Assembly (NCBI GenBank): GCA_910589415.1
Contig: OU342636.1
Location: 41,059,735-41,123,734 of the forward strand
Reading direction: 5' to 3'
From: Malachius bipustulatus
Lineage: Eukaryota > Arthropoda > Insecta > Coleoptera > Melyridae
Length of the DNA: 64,000 nt
Shown here piece after piece: positions 1 through 12,530 of this stretch (its first letter is position 1; the number at the start of each line of letters is the position of its first letter). Under the pieces are notes generated by a model that did no database searches, was not told where the DNA came from, and saw nothing but the letters and a program-made list of their open reading frames with translations. A program made the translations under genes and the position numbers.

Positions 1-2459
1 ATCAGTTCTCATAATTATTATTATTTTTAACCGTTCAGCCATTTGTCAGTGAACAGCTGCAGGAGTGGGAATATCGATTGCCTACAAAAACCTACAGACA
101 CCTTCAAATAAATTTTCAGTTTTAATTCAGCTTTTTGAAAAAAATAGTTCTTTTTTAATTTTGTAAATAGTTGTAGTTGTAATTTTAAACTACTTTATCA
201 TTCACCATAGCCTGTTCGTTGAATATTATGGAATTAGCTACTTACAAAATATCTGAACAGTTTCCTCGCGGGGCATTGAAAACTCGGAAAATACTTTAAC
301 AAGATTGGTCTACGAAACGACCAAATCTGTAGCTTCTGCATGGAGGTGAAGGAAACCCCATTATATATTTTCTTGCAATACAACAAAGAAGATTCCGCAA
401 ATAGACAACAGCAGGCGAGACGCCAAAGGTCTTCTAGGTACTTAGTAGTGTAGATACATCCCTATAAATACAATACATCCCCAACTAGTCATTAGGCGTA
501 CTTTTAATAGTGTGTAGTGTGTGATCCACTGTAGTATATGTGAAGCATGCCTAATAAAATACAAACAGTTGGAAGGTGTGTAATTGAACTACTCCAATTA
601 GTGATCTACAAATCATAGATCAATAAATAATAGTATATTCTTCAACGAGCGAAGAATGATAGCTATTCAGGCAAGTGTTGGAACGTTTGAGTGGATAATA
701 GCTATTCTTCGCGAGATGAAGACGCTATTTTCTCTTCGACATTTTGAGAAAATTTATTAAAATTAGTTCAAAAAATGAATAAAACATTTCAATAGACTTA
801 TTTTCTTGATATTCGCGTTGTCATCTTCTACTAAATTCCCAAGCATTTCAATTATCAATAAAGGATATTCTGGAATGGAGAGCAGCTCCGAGGTCATTTC
901 TTATCACACCACCACCCACTCATTTTAAATATTGTTTAATATTTTCATGAATAGATATTACCTAACCTGGTTATTATGACCTGTCTATGGTCAGGTCAGG
1001 TCAGGTGCGCTGGCAACTGGCGTTGATTCAAGCGCATATACTGCTCGCATCTAAATTATTGATTTTTCAGCTTTATTCACATGAACATTCACATAATACA
1101 GGCACAATAATGTAAGCTAAGAGCGTTTCAATAGTTAGTCGGGCGATAAGTAGTCGTGGCGTTATCATAACTGGTTGATGTCAGAGAGGGTTGAATTCCG
1201 AAAATCAGTTGTGGCAATGCCGAGCAGTGATTGGCTTGGAACATTCTCTCATCGGAAGCGGTGAGGGAATGAACATTCCATCATCTCATGGGGAATGTAC
1301 GTCATTAGTTAACTGAAATTGGCAATCTTTCATATTTTAATTTAAACTGATTGAAGTTGAAATGATATGACACATGACACATGAGAATTTGAACTACTAA
1401 AGTTAATTTAGAATTATTTTAGTGAATGAACTCGGACATGACTGTAATAACCTCTCTTCCAAGGCACTATAAAATTTGTGGATCATACGATACATTACCT
1501 TCACAAACAACAACAATTAAGTCATCAAAATAATTTGCAGGTGCAAGTGTAATAATAATTATCATACACATTGATGGACATACAGTTTCCTCTAATTTTT
1601 ATAAAATAAAAATACCTATGGCTCCTCACAAAAAGTGAATCTTTAACTCGACATAAATAATTATTATACAGCCGGAATTGTTTCATTTTTTCAATAAAAT
1701 AAGGCCTCTAGGACTATTCTCACGCTATGAAGATGTGGCAACGTTTGAGTATTTCGGAGGGCATCACAGGAGGCCGTAACTTATAGAGAATTCGGGAGGA
1801 GTGAATGGCCGGGCAAAGACCTCACAGCCCAAATGCACCGGGCGTCGAATTCAGCATTGCAATCTGCAACGAAGATGCAATGCAAGCCTGGTCCAGGGTG
1901 GGACCATGAGAATAGAGAAGAGTCTCATGTCTCATTAGAAGGATGAGGTTCCCTGTCCTTCTGTTTTTGTTGCATTGTTGCATAACAAGTTAAATATTAT
2001 ACATGAATAAGTTGAGCTTATTCATGACACGAAATGCAGGCAGATAAATTAATATTTTGAAGATTACATTTCTCGATTGGAGCATTAATTTACAATATTG
2101 TCTATAATAAGAAGAAAAAATTACTTAGGTGGGTATTATCTAAAGCAGGTGACTTTTAAATTAAAGCAGAATAACGTTCTGTTCTGATAGGTATACGCTC
2201 TGGGAACATCTTCGAATATTAAAAACGTTATAACAAAACAATACAATTTTAGAAATTTTGATGGAAAAGTCTGTTTTGAATAACCTGGTTATAAAAAAAT
2301 GGTCATAAAGTTGATTTGGAAAATCTTAAATAAACTGATCAATGACTTTTTTTTATCTTTTTGCATGTTTCAAATAAATAATTTGTAGATCTTCATCTTT
2401 ATAAATAGTTTCGATACTAATTTTTTTTAAATCAATCTTATTGAAAAAAATCGAATATA
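1..2459. other. Intergenic DNA, no gene recognised
   Basis: No reading frame in this stretch looks like a protein I recognise. It is AT-rich with two GC-richer islands, about 960-1340 and 1720-1960. The second carries short direct and inverted repeats of a GCAATGC-type word. A small repeat lies at about 628-745. The right edge is the TA at 2458-2459 that flanks the first foldback element. Confidence 0.5.
628..745. repeat. Short repeat with clustered inverted motifs, shared with 35281-35430
   Basis: The words TATTCTTCAACGAGCG and AGAATGATA are followed about 70 bases later by their approximate reverse complement (AATAGCTATTCTTCGCGAGATGAAGA). The same string, including the start TAGTATATTCTTCAACGAGCG, recurs near 35286. 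This fits a small non-autonomous DNA element or an interspersed repeat. No target duplication was found. Confidence 0.4.
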
Positions 2460-3454
2460 CAGGGTGCACCATGTATCCTTCTCTATATTGCTATCTCCTA
2501 ACGCTAACAGATACAGGGTCGGTTAAACAAGTCCAAAGGAGCACAATTTTGTGACCATCTCGATTCCGTCGAGACATACAAGATATCTGTGACCGTTCCT
2601 GAAATATCCTGAAAAAACTGAAAACTCGAGATTTCTTATTTTTTCCATATCTTTTTTATTATTGGAGATTAATGAATAATTTTTTGTGGGCTTACATAAG
2701 TCTTCAAGAGCTACCCATCTGACATTTCAAAAATTTTCAAAGCCGACTAGATCCCAGAATTTTCATAGTCAACTTTCGTTTTTCTTATGGCCACCATAGT
2801 GTTTTTTATGTTGTTCGGTATAAAAAATATCATAAAAACTAAAAATTGTTAAACTTCAAAAAATAAATGTAAAACATTTTTATTCTTCTTTTTTCTTTAC
2901 AAAAAAGACGCATTTTTAGACCGAATTTCATAGATAAATTAAAAAACCATAAGGCAAGCACTATTTCGGAGTATTTTACAAATGTTGACGTTTTTCGACG
3001 ATTTTTTTTAGGTTTTTCTTTGAAATATTAAGAATAAAAATAAAAAAAATTTTTTTTGAAGTTTATTAATTTTTGGTTTCCATTATTTTTTTCATATCGA
3101 ACGACATGAAAAAATAATATGGCGGCCATAAGAAAAACGAAAGTTGACTGTGAAAACTATTGGATCTAGTAGGCCTTGAAAATTTTTGAAATGTCAGATG
3201 GATAGCTCTTAACGGCTTATGTAGCCTACAAAAAATTATTTATTAATTTCCAATAATAATAAAGATATGACGAAAATAAGAAATCTCGATTTTTCAGTTT
3301 TTTCAGGATATTTCAGGAACGGTCACAGATATCTTGCATGTTTTGACGAATTCGAGATGGCCACAAAACTGCGCATCTTTTCTCTAATTTAACCGACCCT
3401 GTATCTCTTAGCGTTCAGAAGATAGCAATGTAGAGAAGGATACATGGTGCACCC
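2460..3454. mobile_element. 1-kb foldback element, copy 1 (Tc1/mariner-type, non-autonomous)
   Basis: The sequence starts CAGGGTGCACCATG after a TA and ends with the reverse complement CATGGTGCACCC. The two halves are long imperfect inverted repeats of several hundred bases each around an A/T-rich centre. The first ~35 bases match the end of the transposase-bearing element that follows, so the two belong to one family. The expected right-hand TG-TA is missing where it abuts that element at 3454/3455, so this copy either inserted beside it with a small deletion or lost its last bases. No coding capacity. Confidence 0.8.
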
Positions 3455-4189
3455 CAGGGTGCACCATGTATCCTTCTCTATATTGCTATCTCGGAAACGG
3501 TAATAGGTGGAATAGAGCATCAAAGGTTCAGAAGTTCCGTAATTACATGTCTTTTAATATGACGTTTGAAGATTGCAAAAAAAGTCAGCGGTTCTCAAAA
3601 TATTTAGAAAAAACTGAAAATCTGTCAAAACTAAAAATCGCCATAACTTCTTTATTTATAAGAATTTTGGAACTCTGAAAGGTGCGAAATAAAACATACA
3701 TAATTGCCTACATTTTCGTCTAATTTTAGATTTTTTTGGCTTACTAGATTTTGAGATGTGATTACCATCTTTTGTTTTTCTTATAGACGCCATATTGGAT
3801 TTTTACATGGTTAGGAAGATAAAAAATCTGTGAATTCAATGATGTATCATACATGCCAAAGATGCTTTTTTTAGTTTTTTTCTGTTTTTTAGTTCTTTTT
3901 TTAGTTTCTTCGTGTTCATTCGTTTTTAGTTCTGTTTTTTTGAAAAAACATATTTTGAAAATTTTTTATCAAATAATCACCGAATTAGTATGTGAATTAT
4001 GAATGTCTTTGATATCAATCTACACAACCCCGCTGACGTTATAAATATATGAGATTGTGACAGTAGTTTCATTTTGTTAGAGTGAAGTAAATGAAAGTAA
4101 TAATTATTATTGTTTACAACGTTGTTAGATACACCCCGAACCTCTAGATGGGACTTAATTTTGTCGGCAGCTTATTGTTTAAACATCAA

Positions 4190-5202
4190 GATCATGAGTT
4201 ACTTACAGTCCAGAAGAAAAGTATGATATGTTTTGTACCACATTATTTGTGGACGAAATGCAGAAAGAAGTGCGGCAAAATATTTGAACGATTATCCTGA
4301 AAGGAGGCAGCCCCATAAAACGCAGTTTCAAAAAGCGGCAAAACAAGTGTGCGAGAAAAAAAAAATTTGAATGCGAACCAACAAAGAGAAACCCCCGAAG
4401 TCGCTGAAACAAAAAATGTTCTGGCTGCGTTAGAGGTAAACAATCTGGTTTCATCGAGAGAACTTTCTAATTGGAAGCACCATCAGTGTATCGATAACAC
4501 TTCGTGTGTTGCACAAGTATAAGTATAAATCGTACCACAAGAGATGTGGTCACAAATTAAATGGCGATCAAGATTACATTCGACGTACTAATTTTTGTAG
4601 GTAATTTGTAAACCAAAAAGAAGGAAACGAAAAATTTTCCCAGAACAATCCTTTGGACTGACGAGTCAAAATTTACAAATTGTGGAATTTTTACAGAAAC
4701 AACGGGAATTGTGGCGACAAAAAAATCCCCATTTGACGCAAGAAGTAAGACCACTAGTGAAATTTGGTTTTAATGTACTCTGTGGCGTTTTTGACAATCA
4801 AGTGCTCGGTCCAATTATTTACAATGAAAATTTAACTGGCCAAAATGTTTTGGAACAGTTGTCACTTTTGCAGCTACGAAAAATAAGATGGTTTCAGCAA
4901 GATGGCGCTCCTGCCCATAACTGCCGCATTGTTTGATTATATCTGGATGGAGAATATGCGGAGAGGTGGATTGGAACCCATGGTTCAGTTCCTATGAAAA
5001 TCTTGAGGAACTGGAATTGGCTGTTCGTCGTGAAATTGCTACACTACCATGGAGGCATAGTAGGAGAGCCACTGATAGCGTCTTTGACCGCTGCCAAAGA
5101 TGCCTGCAAATGCAAAATAATGGTAGACAATTTGAGTACCTACTTAAATTAATTGCTGTGGTGTTCCGTTGTTTCTTTAATTATTTTTGTTGCCCTTGTT
5201 AA
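4190..5202 (+). pseudogene. Degenerate DDE transposase (DUF4817-like helix-turn-helix plus DDE_3), broken
   Basis: Read across all three frames, this segment encodes pieces of an IS630/Tc1-type transposase. An N-terminal piece resembles the DUF4817 DNA-binding region, followed near 4500-4600 by LHKYKYKSYHKR and DYIRRTNFC. The first catalytic block reads ILWTDESKF (about 4650-4680). The longest open stretch (4682-4936) contains NPHLTQEVRPLV, FGFN.LCGVFDN and the second block WFQQDGAPAHN. After YLDGEY and WIGTHGSVP (in another frame) the sequence jumps to a C-terminal RRATDSVFDRCQRCLQM piece. The segment that normally holds the third acidic residue is therefore deleted. Several frameshifts and stops are present, so it cannot make active enzyme. 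It lies between the long terminal repeats of the 3455-6714 element. Confidence 0.82.
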
Positions 5203-5683
5203 CCTTAAAAAAATGTTTATTTTCTGTTATTATCTTGATTATAACCTCATTTTGTATTGTCCATTTAAAAAAGCTGTTTTCAAGGGTTTTTTCTCAAGTA
5301 AAATAGTAAGAATGATACACCATTGAATTCACAGATTTTTGATCTTCCTAACCATGTAAAAATCCAATATGGCGTCCATAAGAAAAACAAAAGATGGTAA
5401 TCACATCTCAAAATCTAGTAAGCCAAAAAAATCTAAAATTAGACGAAAATGTAGACAATTATGTATGTTTTATTTCGCACCTTTCAGAGTTCCAAAATTC
5501 CTATAAATAAAGAAGTTATGGCGATTTTTAGTTTTGACAGATTTTCAGTTTTTTCTAAATATTTTGAGAACCGCTGACTGTTTTTGCAATCTTCAAACGT
5601 CATATTAAAAGACATGTAATTACGGAACTTCTGAACCTTTGATGCCCTATTCCACCTATTACCGTTTCCGAGATAGCAATATA

Positions 5684-6688
5684 CAGGGTGCACCATATAT
5701 CCTTCTCTATATTGCTATCTCCTAACGCTAACAGATATAGGGTCGGTTAAACAAGTCCAAAGGAGCGCAATTTTGTGGCCATCTCGATTCCGTCGAGACA
5801 TACAAGATATCTGTGACCGTTCCTGAAATATCCTGAAGAAACTGAAAAAATGATATTTCTTATTTTTTCCATATCATTTTTATTATTGGAAATTAATAAA
5901 TAATTTTTTGTGGGCTTACATAAGTCGTCAAGAGCTACCCAGCTGATATTTCAAAAATTTTCAAAACCGACTAGATCCAAGAGTTTTCACAGTCAACTTG
6001 CGTTTTTCTTATGGCCACCATAATGTTTTTTATTTGTTGTTCGGTATAAAAAAAAATCATAAAAACTAAAAATTGTTAAACTTTAAAAAACAAAATTTAC
6101 AAAATTTTTATTCTTCTTTTTTCTTTACAAAAAAGACACATTTTTAGACCGAATTTCATAGATAAATTAAAAAACTATAAGGCAAGCACTATTTTGGCGT
6201 ATTTTACAAATGTTGACGTTTTTCGACGATTTTTTTTAGGTTTTTCTTCGAAAAAAGAAGAATAAAAATTTGAAATTTTTTTTTTTTTGAAGTTTATTAA
6301 TTTTTGGTTTCCATTATTTTTTTCAAATCGAACGATATAAAAAAATAATATGGCGGCCATAAGAAAAACGAAAGTTGACTGTGAAAACTCTTGGATCTAG
6401 TAGGCCTTGAAAATTTTTTAAATGTCAGATGGATAGCTCATAACGGCTTATGTAAGCCTACAAAAAATTATTCATTAATCTCCAATAATAAAAAAGATAT
6501 GGAAAAAATAAGAAATCTCGATTTTTCAGTTTTTTCAGGATATTTCAGGAACGGTCACAGATATCTTGCATGTTTTGACGAATTCGAGATGGCCACAAAA
6601 CTGCGCATCTTTTCTCTAATCTAACCGACCCTGTATCTCTTAGCGTTCAGGAGATAGCAATATAGAGAAGGATACATGGTGCACCCTG
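5684..6688. mobile_element. 1-kb foldback element, copy 2, nested in the transposon's right terminal repeat
   Basis: It begins CAGGGTGCACCATA after TA (5682-5683) and ends TGCACCCTG before TA (6689-6690). The arms are near-complementary over several hundred bases each. It is closely similar to copies 1 and 3. The host terminal repeat continues on both sides, so this is a genuine insertion with a TA duplication, the hallmark of the Tc1/mariner superfamily. No coding capacity. Confidence 0.88.
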
Positions 6689-6942
6689 TAGAGAAGGATA
6701 CATGGTCCACCCTGTAGATGTAGAAATCAAAAACGCAATAATGTTAATAGAATTCAAAGTTGATGTCAACTTCCGGTATAACCAAAAATGGTAGGCCATT
6801 AAAAATATTTTAGGCGTGTAGATTATTATGACTAAAGGTCATTTGTAATTTTGCAGATCAGTTACACCAAATTTCAAATATACTTTTAATAAAACTACCG
6901 AAAAAATCTTAAATACATAATTAGGCCAGGTTAACTGCCTTA

Positions 6943-7094
6943 TGCCCGTATTCACAAACGATAATTTCCTAAACAATTACGTAATCAATTATCCCCATCT
7001 CACTCTATTGCAAAAAAACTGCATATCTCCATCTCACTCATTTAATTAATTATTACGTAATTATTTAGGAAATTATCGTTTGTGAATACGGGCA
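6943..7094. mobile_element. 152-bp MITE with CCCGTATTCA terminal repeats
   Basis: TGCCCGTATTCACAAACG at the left end is matched by CGTTTGTGAATACGGGCA at the right end. The complementarity continues inward (TAATTTCCTAAA and AATTACGTAAT on both sides). The centre holds a repeated CCATCTCACTC word. The terminal CCCGTATTCA is shared with the element at 46101-46263. No clear target duplication could be read. Confidence 0.75.
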
Positions 7095-7607
7095 TTTATC
7101 TACAATAATTATTATTAAATTGATTATATTACCGCACTAGTACACTAAGAAATCTATTAACGAACTAGTGATGCTATGAAATATTTCTCCAAATGTCAAA
7201 AATGCGGTGACAAGGTCTTTTCATTGGCAACATTATACCTTTTTCGCGGCACACCTTTTCTCGTATCTGCTATAAATACGTCAACTCCGATTACCGTAGA
7301 GATATCAGAAATCAGAATAATTTTTGTAACAGCTGCTTCCATATACCTACGCACTACGTCTAAGATAAGAATGAACAGTATGAGGTGAGAGAAACAGGAT
7401 AGGTAAAATGGGGAAAAAGTTGTGCAACCATAAGGACAATGCAATGACAGAAAGACATTTCAAAAATTAATTTTGATTTTAGAATTATTTTGATAAAAAT
7501 AAAATTTTCAATTTTAGTTTTCTTATTTATTGATCCTGGATTTTTTATTTATTTGGATTTATTTGCAAAACTGAAATATTTTTTTGTAATGGTGGTTTAT
7601 GGTGGTT

Positions 7608-7835
7608 TGTGGTGGTTTAAACGTGTTTCGGAGTATAGCTATATTGCCATTATCAGTTTAATTTCACCTTAATATGGACCTGTGCTTTTATTAAATTTCT
7701 TGGACTTACCTATATTACTCATCGTCATCATAATCCGACAAGTCCAAAAAGCTTATTAAGAGCACCGATTCGTATTAAGATGAAATTAAACTGATGATGT
7801 CAATAGCTGTAGTCCGAAACTCGTTTGAACCATTA
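7608..7835. mobile_element. ~230-bp foldback MITE
   Basis: The left arm TGGTTTAAACGTGTTTCGGA continues through CAGTTTAATTTCACCTTAATA. The right arm is its approximate reverse complement, ending ACTCGTTTGAACCATTA. The arms are about 75 bases each with a short spacer. No protein is encoded and the family was not recognised. Confidence 0.6.
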
Positions 7836-9559
7836 AATATGTGTGGCATATCATCATTAAATTCAAAATTAAAATATCGTTCAATTTTGGCAATAAAAAA
7901 TCCAGGTGCGTATTTAAAATAATCGAAATTCAGACCGGCCCTCCTAATATGGATCGTCAGATAAAGAAAACCGACTTCGCAAAATTAGAGATGGTCAATT
8001 TCTGCAATGAAAATGTGGTTTCAGTTTTTCCAAATCTTGAATAGTACCGTCAATAAGGCACAAAGTAATAACCTCAGTTCAAAAATGGAAATATTAACAT
8101 TTTGACAAAATTTACGGGGTCTATCCCGATGACTTGAAGTATATCTGAAGTTCTGAATGCGAAAATTGTTTGAAATGTGAAATTTGGATGCCCTAACTTT
8201 TTTTTATATAATATTCCCTCAATAACATTAAAGGGGGAAGGGGATCCGATATAACATAACCAGATTGCTGGTATATGTATTCGAATCTTTTCCCATATTT
8301 GGGAAGTTTCCCCATTTAAACGTTCTCGTATATCTTATACTGCAGCCCAGGTCCCAGTACATGCAGCACCAACCAGGAATATACTCTATAGGGAACAATT
8401 CTGTTATGCAGATACTTATGGAGTTAAATGGGATTTAAGAAAATCTGCAACTCAAAACCGTTTACAGATTTGGAGACACAAGGTGTTTCAAATGAAATTT
8501 GCCATATTTCGGCATTCAAATAAAATTTTGTTTTTGGCATCCCGTATCGCGAAAACGGTGCATTTACCCATTTTTTTCTTAGAACGGACCAAGGGATGAT
8601 ACCTTTCAATTTCCCAGACATGTTCTGTAACACTCTGTTATATCGAAGAAAGTAAAAAATGCCAGGATCTTCTTTCCCAATTAATAACTCTCAGCTAAAA
8701 CTTGATAAACTTTAAATAATACCTGGCTGTTACAACATGGTACCTAAATGACTTTTAGCAAAGTTCAAAAAATACTCGACCATCATTATTATTTTGAACA
8801 CGTAGCAGGTATACTTCGAGGCTCTCACTGGGTGACGTCATTTTGCAGGTTGTGAGGTATCTAGTTGATAACTTGTCATTAAATATTTAGGAACCTACGA
8901 CACCACCATTAAGAATGGCTAGCTAAAAAATAAGATCACATCGTATTTCTTGTCTAAAAGTTCTGTTTACCCACATGTGAATTTTGATGAGGCCAAATTT
9001 TATGGTATTGCGGTGATCAAGAAATTTTTTTTCTCTAAAAACTATCTACAGAACACATCCATCACTGATATGAAGTCCTTAATTTGTATGTCGTGTATGA
9101 CTAAACGAATGATGTTTATTGTTCTTCAGAATTTACTGACTTGTAAATCTAGGCGCTCCCATGCATGTTTGTTTCCATCTACCTTTATCGAAAAGATACG
9201 CGGGAATTTTCCACTACGTTTCCTATTACCAAGTCTTGGAAATGCTGTAGTTGGCGTCTTCCTCTCTTTAGCAAATAACGAACTATAATAATGAAAATGT
9301 CTTTCAACTTCCTGAATATACTTTTCTAGGACACTTTGAAGTTACACTTTCTAGAGCGTTTATTATTATATTCTCATCACATATACAGATTGGAAAACTT
9401 CAACATGTACTTCTCTTGTTTTGAAAACTTTTCCATAATATTTGACGTGGAATAAAATTAAGAATCTTTAATAATCGTTTTGCACAATTAGAGGTAATAT
9501 TTACTAATAGGTTCGTTTGTTTGTTTGTTTGTTGTAGCTACTGATTGCTATTGATATTG
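7836..9559. other. Intergenic DNA, no gene recognised
   Basis: No supported gene. Around 8440-8640 there is a run resembling half of the foldback elements seen elsewhere (for example CGCGAAAACGGTGCATTTACC, compare CTCAAAAACGGTGCATTTGC at 13061), without a visible partner arm. A 112-codon open frame at 8950-9288 has no recognisable domain and no ATG at its start. Confidence 0.4.
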
Positions 9560-9945
9560 CTTTTTACAATTTTCAACAGTCTATTAGCCAAGGATTTTCC
9601 TGCCAGCAGGTCTCTGGGGCTGTTGTCCCATGACTGCATGACGGGTTCGTGTAAGTGCCGGACATTTAAAAATTACACGGAAAGGCTGTCTCGTCTTCCA
9701 TGATGCAAAGTCTTCATAGTGGCTCTTCTCCATAGACGCCTATATTATGCAGATGTTGTCTTCGATGGCAGTGTTCTGAGAGAATTTCAGAAGTTCCACT
9801 GTCCTCATAATTATGTGTTCTGCTTAGAAGCAGTGTTTCATTCGCAAGGATTGAGGAAGGTTCTCTCAGCATTAAGTTGTTATGGTTGTTACTTGGTGGG
9901 TGCATGGGTTGCAGCACATTTTGTGTTGATCCCTTTCCCACTTAA
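9560..9945 (-). mobile_element. Non-LTR retrotransposon 3' remnant (region after RNase H)
   Basis: On the minus strand this reads as pieces of the tail seen after RNase H in Jockey/I-type elements: EHCHRRQHLHNIGVYGEEPL, then MEDETA, then in another frame CPALTRTRHAVMGQQPQRPA. Frames change between the pieces, so it is dead. A related fragment lies at 30240-30500. Confidence 0.55.
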
Positions 9946-11340
9946 CGAATGCACCGCTTACTTTTTTTCTGTATTCCACAGACTGGTTCGGGTCCAGTGA
10001 TGGCCGTTGCAGTCTTTACTAGCTAGTGCGTCTGCGCAGTCTCCGTAATTTTGTACTAATTTATTTTGCTGAATTAATACAATTTTAATTTAATTGTTTT
10101 AATCAAGAATGCAATCAATCAAGTCTGACGCGAAAAACGCAAGAGACTGTTTTCATATAGAATTAATCAACTGATCAGAAAATATATCGGCATGGCAAAA
10201 TGTCAGTGGCGTACTTTTTTTTATATAAAATGACTGAGGATATGTTTGCAGGGACATAACTGCTAGAGCAATAGAAAAACTTTTTCAACTAAAATATGTC
10301 GTTTTACATCCTCTTAGCACATACTGAAATTATCTTGAAATGCAACTACGGAAACAAAAGCGGATTTTCAATCTTAAGATACGATCTAGCTAACCTTTCT
10401 TTCGACAACGATTATTAGGGGCGCTTAAAAACATATATGCGTGAATGCAAAGGACTGTACTGAGAGAGAGAGAGAAAATTATCTGCAGAATGAATATCTA
10501 GAGAGCAAAAGTTTTATGATGGGAGATCATTCAATATTGATCTCCAAAGTTACAACAAATTTAACCGGGAGCGAATTTCCATAAGAATTCTGTTGGGTCG
10601 TGTCATAAACATTAAAACAAATTTATAAAAAACATTCATATTTTCAAAGCTGTTTTCATATTCTTTTTAAAGTCACAAAATTCCCGAAAGCTACATTTTC
10701 GTGTCTTAGGAGTGAAGATCGATGCTCATTGGATGAACTTATACGTTGAAGTGTATTCAAGGGTGAATTTTTCGAAGAAGCTACCTACCCAATAATACAC
10801 TCTATATTGTAGGGTATTATTGTATTATAATATGGAGATGCGTTTACACTACAACCAAAGAAGATAATTTCTTCTGGTGACTAGGTACTCGACTATAATA
10901 GCACCCCATCCAGTTCAAGTTCTCGGAAGAAATCAGAATTTTCAATGGTTCGAATCTAAAGATTGTAAGATTTTCGGTGCTTGATAGAAATCCATATTAC
11001 TCAGTCAGGAGATATATTGGGCTTTCTGCACCCTTCACGTAGAATCGAGTAATTTCGCATATAGGTATGTCTCGCTGATAAGGTGTGCTTCGAATTAACA
11101 GTGCCCCGTCAGAAAAGCTGAGCACAGATATTTTTTCGTTACACTTCCTCTTTGCAAATAGATGCTTAGACCTTAGACTTAGGTAAGAACGTATACCAAC
11201 TTATATACTTTTGTCAAAAAATTACGTTTGAGTCATCTGTTTACGAGTGACGTAGGTAGAAAATCTGTCAGAATTGCTAATTTTTCTATATCTAGTTTGG
11301 GGCGCATTGTCAAAGGAATCGAAGAGAAATTTTTACAGCA
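9946..11340. other. Intergenic DNA, no gene recognised
   Basis: AT-rich sequence with a short GA microsatellite near 10461-10474 and a small near-palindrome around 10794-10842 built from AATAATAC and GTATTATT words. I see no coding potential. Confidence 0.4.
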
Positions 11341-11349
11341 GAAGACTGT

Positions 11350-12530
11350 ACTGTTATATTTTTATTTATTTATTTATTTAATTACATCCATCAACGACAT
11401 AGCCAAATAAAGATAGGGAAAACACAACAAAAACTTAAATGAGGCCTCCTACAAACAAACAAACTGTAATCAAATTAAAACAAATTACAAATTACATTAA
11501 TAAAAATTGTGATGAAGTGATTCCAGAGAAGACATTTTATTTTAGTTAACATCGGAAACGCTGGTGTCGAAAATATCAATATTCGATTGAATATGCGAGT
11601 TTTCGTTACACAACCTATGTAGTATGTACAGGTGAATGGAACAAAAGATAGGTGTACGCGGAATACGGAGCCTAAAAGTAATATTATAACGAGATGCAAG
11701 TCGAGGCACTGCGAAGTTCAATAAGCCAAGAAGTTCCTGGTGGCAATTAAAGCAATAGTTAATCAGTTTGTATAGGAATAGAACATCAGACCAACTTCGA
11801 AGTTGCTCCAGACTGATACAAACAACCAAACCAAGACAATAATACCTGTTGCGAGACACCAGTCCCCGGATACACATCGTCGATTCTGAGAGATATAAAT
11901 TTCAAGAATCTACGCTGCACCCTCTCTAGCACACTGATAGTGCCCACATGAGATGGATACCAAATCAGTGGTATCCCGGACCTATGCATTGAAAAGCAAT
12001 ATAGCTGGTCTGTACTAGTAAAGTCTCTTGAGTTTCTCATAAAAAAAAACCGAGAGTCTTGTATCCCTTTAAAACAGTCATCTCGATGTGAGGCTTGAAG
12101 GAGAATGATGAATCGAACAGGACACCAAGTGACCAATCTGTCACTCTCTGTAAAAAACTGTCACTTATTGAATATGGAAATAGTTTTGGAGGTTTACTCC
12201 TTGTAAAAGACACAACTCAACATTTCGAGATGCTCAGGTCCAGACCATTACACCGACAACACTTATAAAATATTTTAATATCTTCTTATTGTAATACAAG
12301 AGCATCGCACTGTGACTCAATACGGGAATAAATCTTCATATTGTCCGAATATATCATGTACTTGGACTTGAATACATTGACCACGTCATTGTCGAATGTT
12401 ATAAATAGAAGAGGCCCAAGAACGGATCCATGTGGAACACCAGAGGGGACGTCAAAAATACGTGATCGCGATAACCTGAGATCTCTACATACTGGTGACT
12501 ATTTCTCAAATAGTCTAAAAATTATTCGGA
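11350..12530 (-). mobile_element. Non-LTR retrotransposon reverse transcriptase remnant
   Basis: The minus strand encodes the palm and thumb of a LINE-type reverse transcriptase. PSGVPHGSVLGPLL (near 12411-12450) is the usual GVPQGSVLGPLLF block. MIYSDNMKIY (near 12330-12358) stands where Y-A-D-D normally sits, so the second catalytic Asp is replaced by Asn. Further down, IWYPSHVGTISVLERVQRRF is the familiar C-terminal connection motif. Several frameshifts break it, and TTTA/ATTT repeats lie near the 3' end (about 11360). It is inactive and is interrupted or flanked on the right by a foldback element. Confidence 0.78.

Larger units (their letters stand above)
3455..6714 (+). mobile_element. 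Tc1/mariner (IS630-type) transposon with ~390-bp inverted repeats, interrupted by a nested foldback
   Basis: The left terminal repeat (3455 to about 3841) begins CAGGGTGCACCATG. It is matched in reverse by 5322-5683 plus 6691-6714. The right repeat is split: 5684-6688 is a separate foldback element, after which the host repeat resumes with GAGAAGGATACATGG and ends CCACCCTG followed by TA. Removing the insert and one TA restores a continuous terminal repeat. The interior carries a decayed transposase gene. It is probably the source type for the foldback elements in this window, because they share its terminal ~35 bases. Confidence 0.8.

Noticed and set aside
3466..3678. 70-codon frame, repeated in reverse at 5484-5696
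   Set aside because: Both lie in the terminal inverted repeats of the same transposon and mirror each other; they are not genes.
7196..7444. 82-codon minus-strand frame with a hydrophobic start
   Set aside because: No recognisable domain, no splice or promoter context, and the plus strand is equally open here.
8950..9288. 112-codon plus-strand frame
   Set aside because: No ATG at the start, no family resemblance, low-complexity neighbours; more likely chance.
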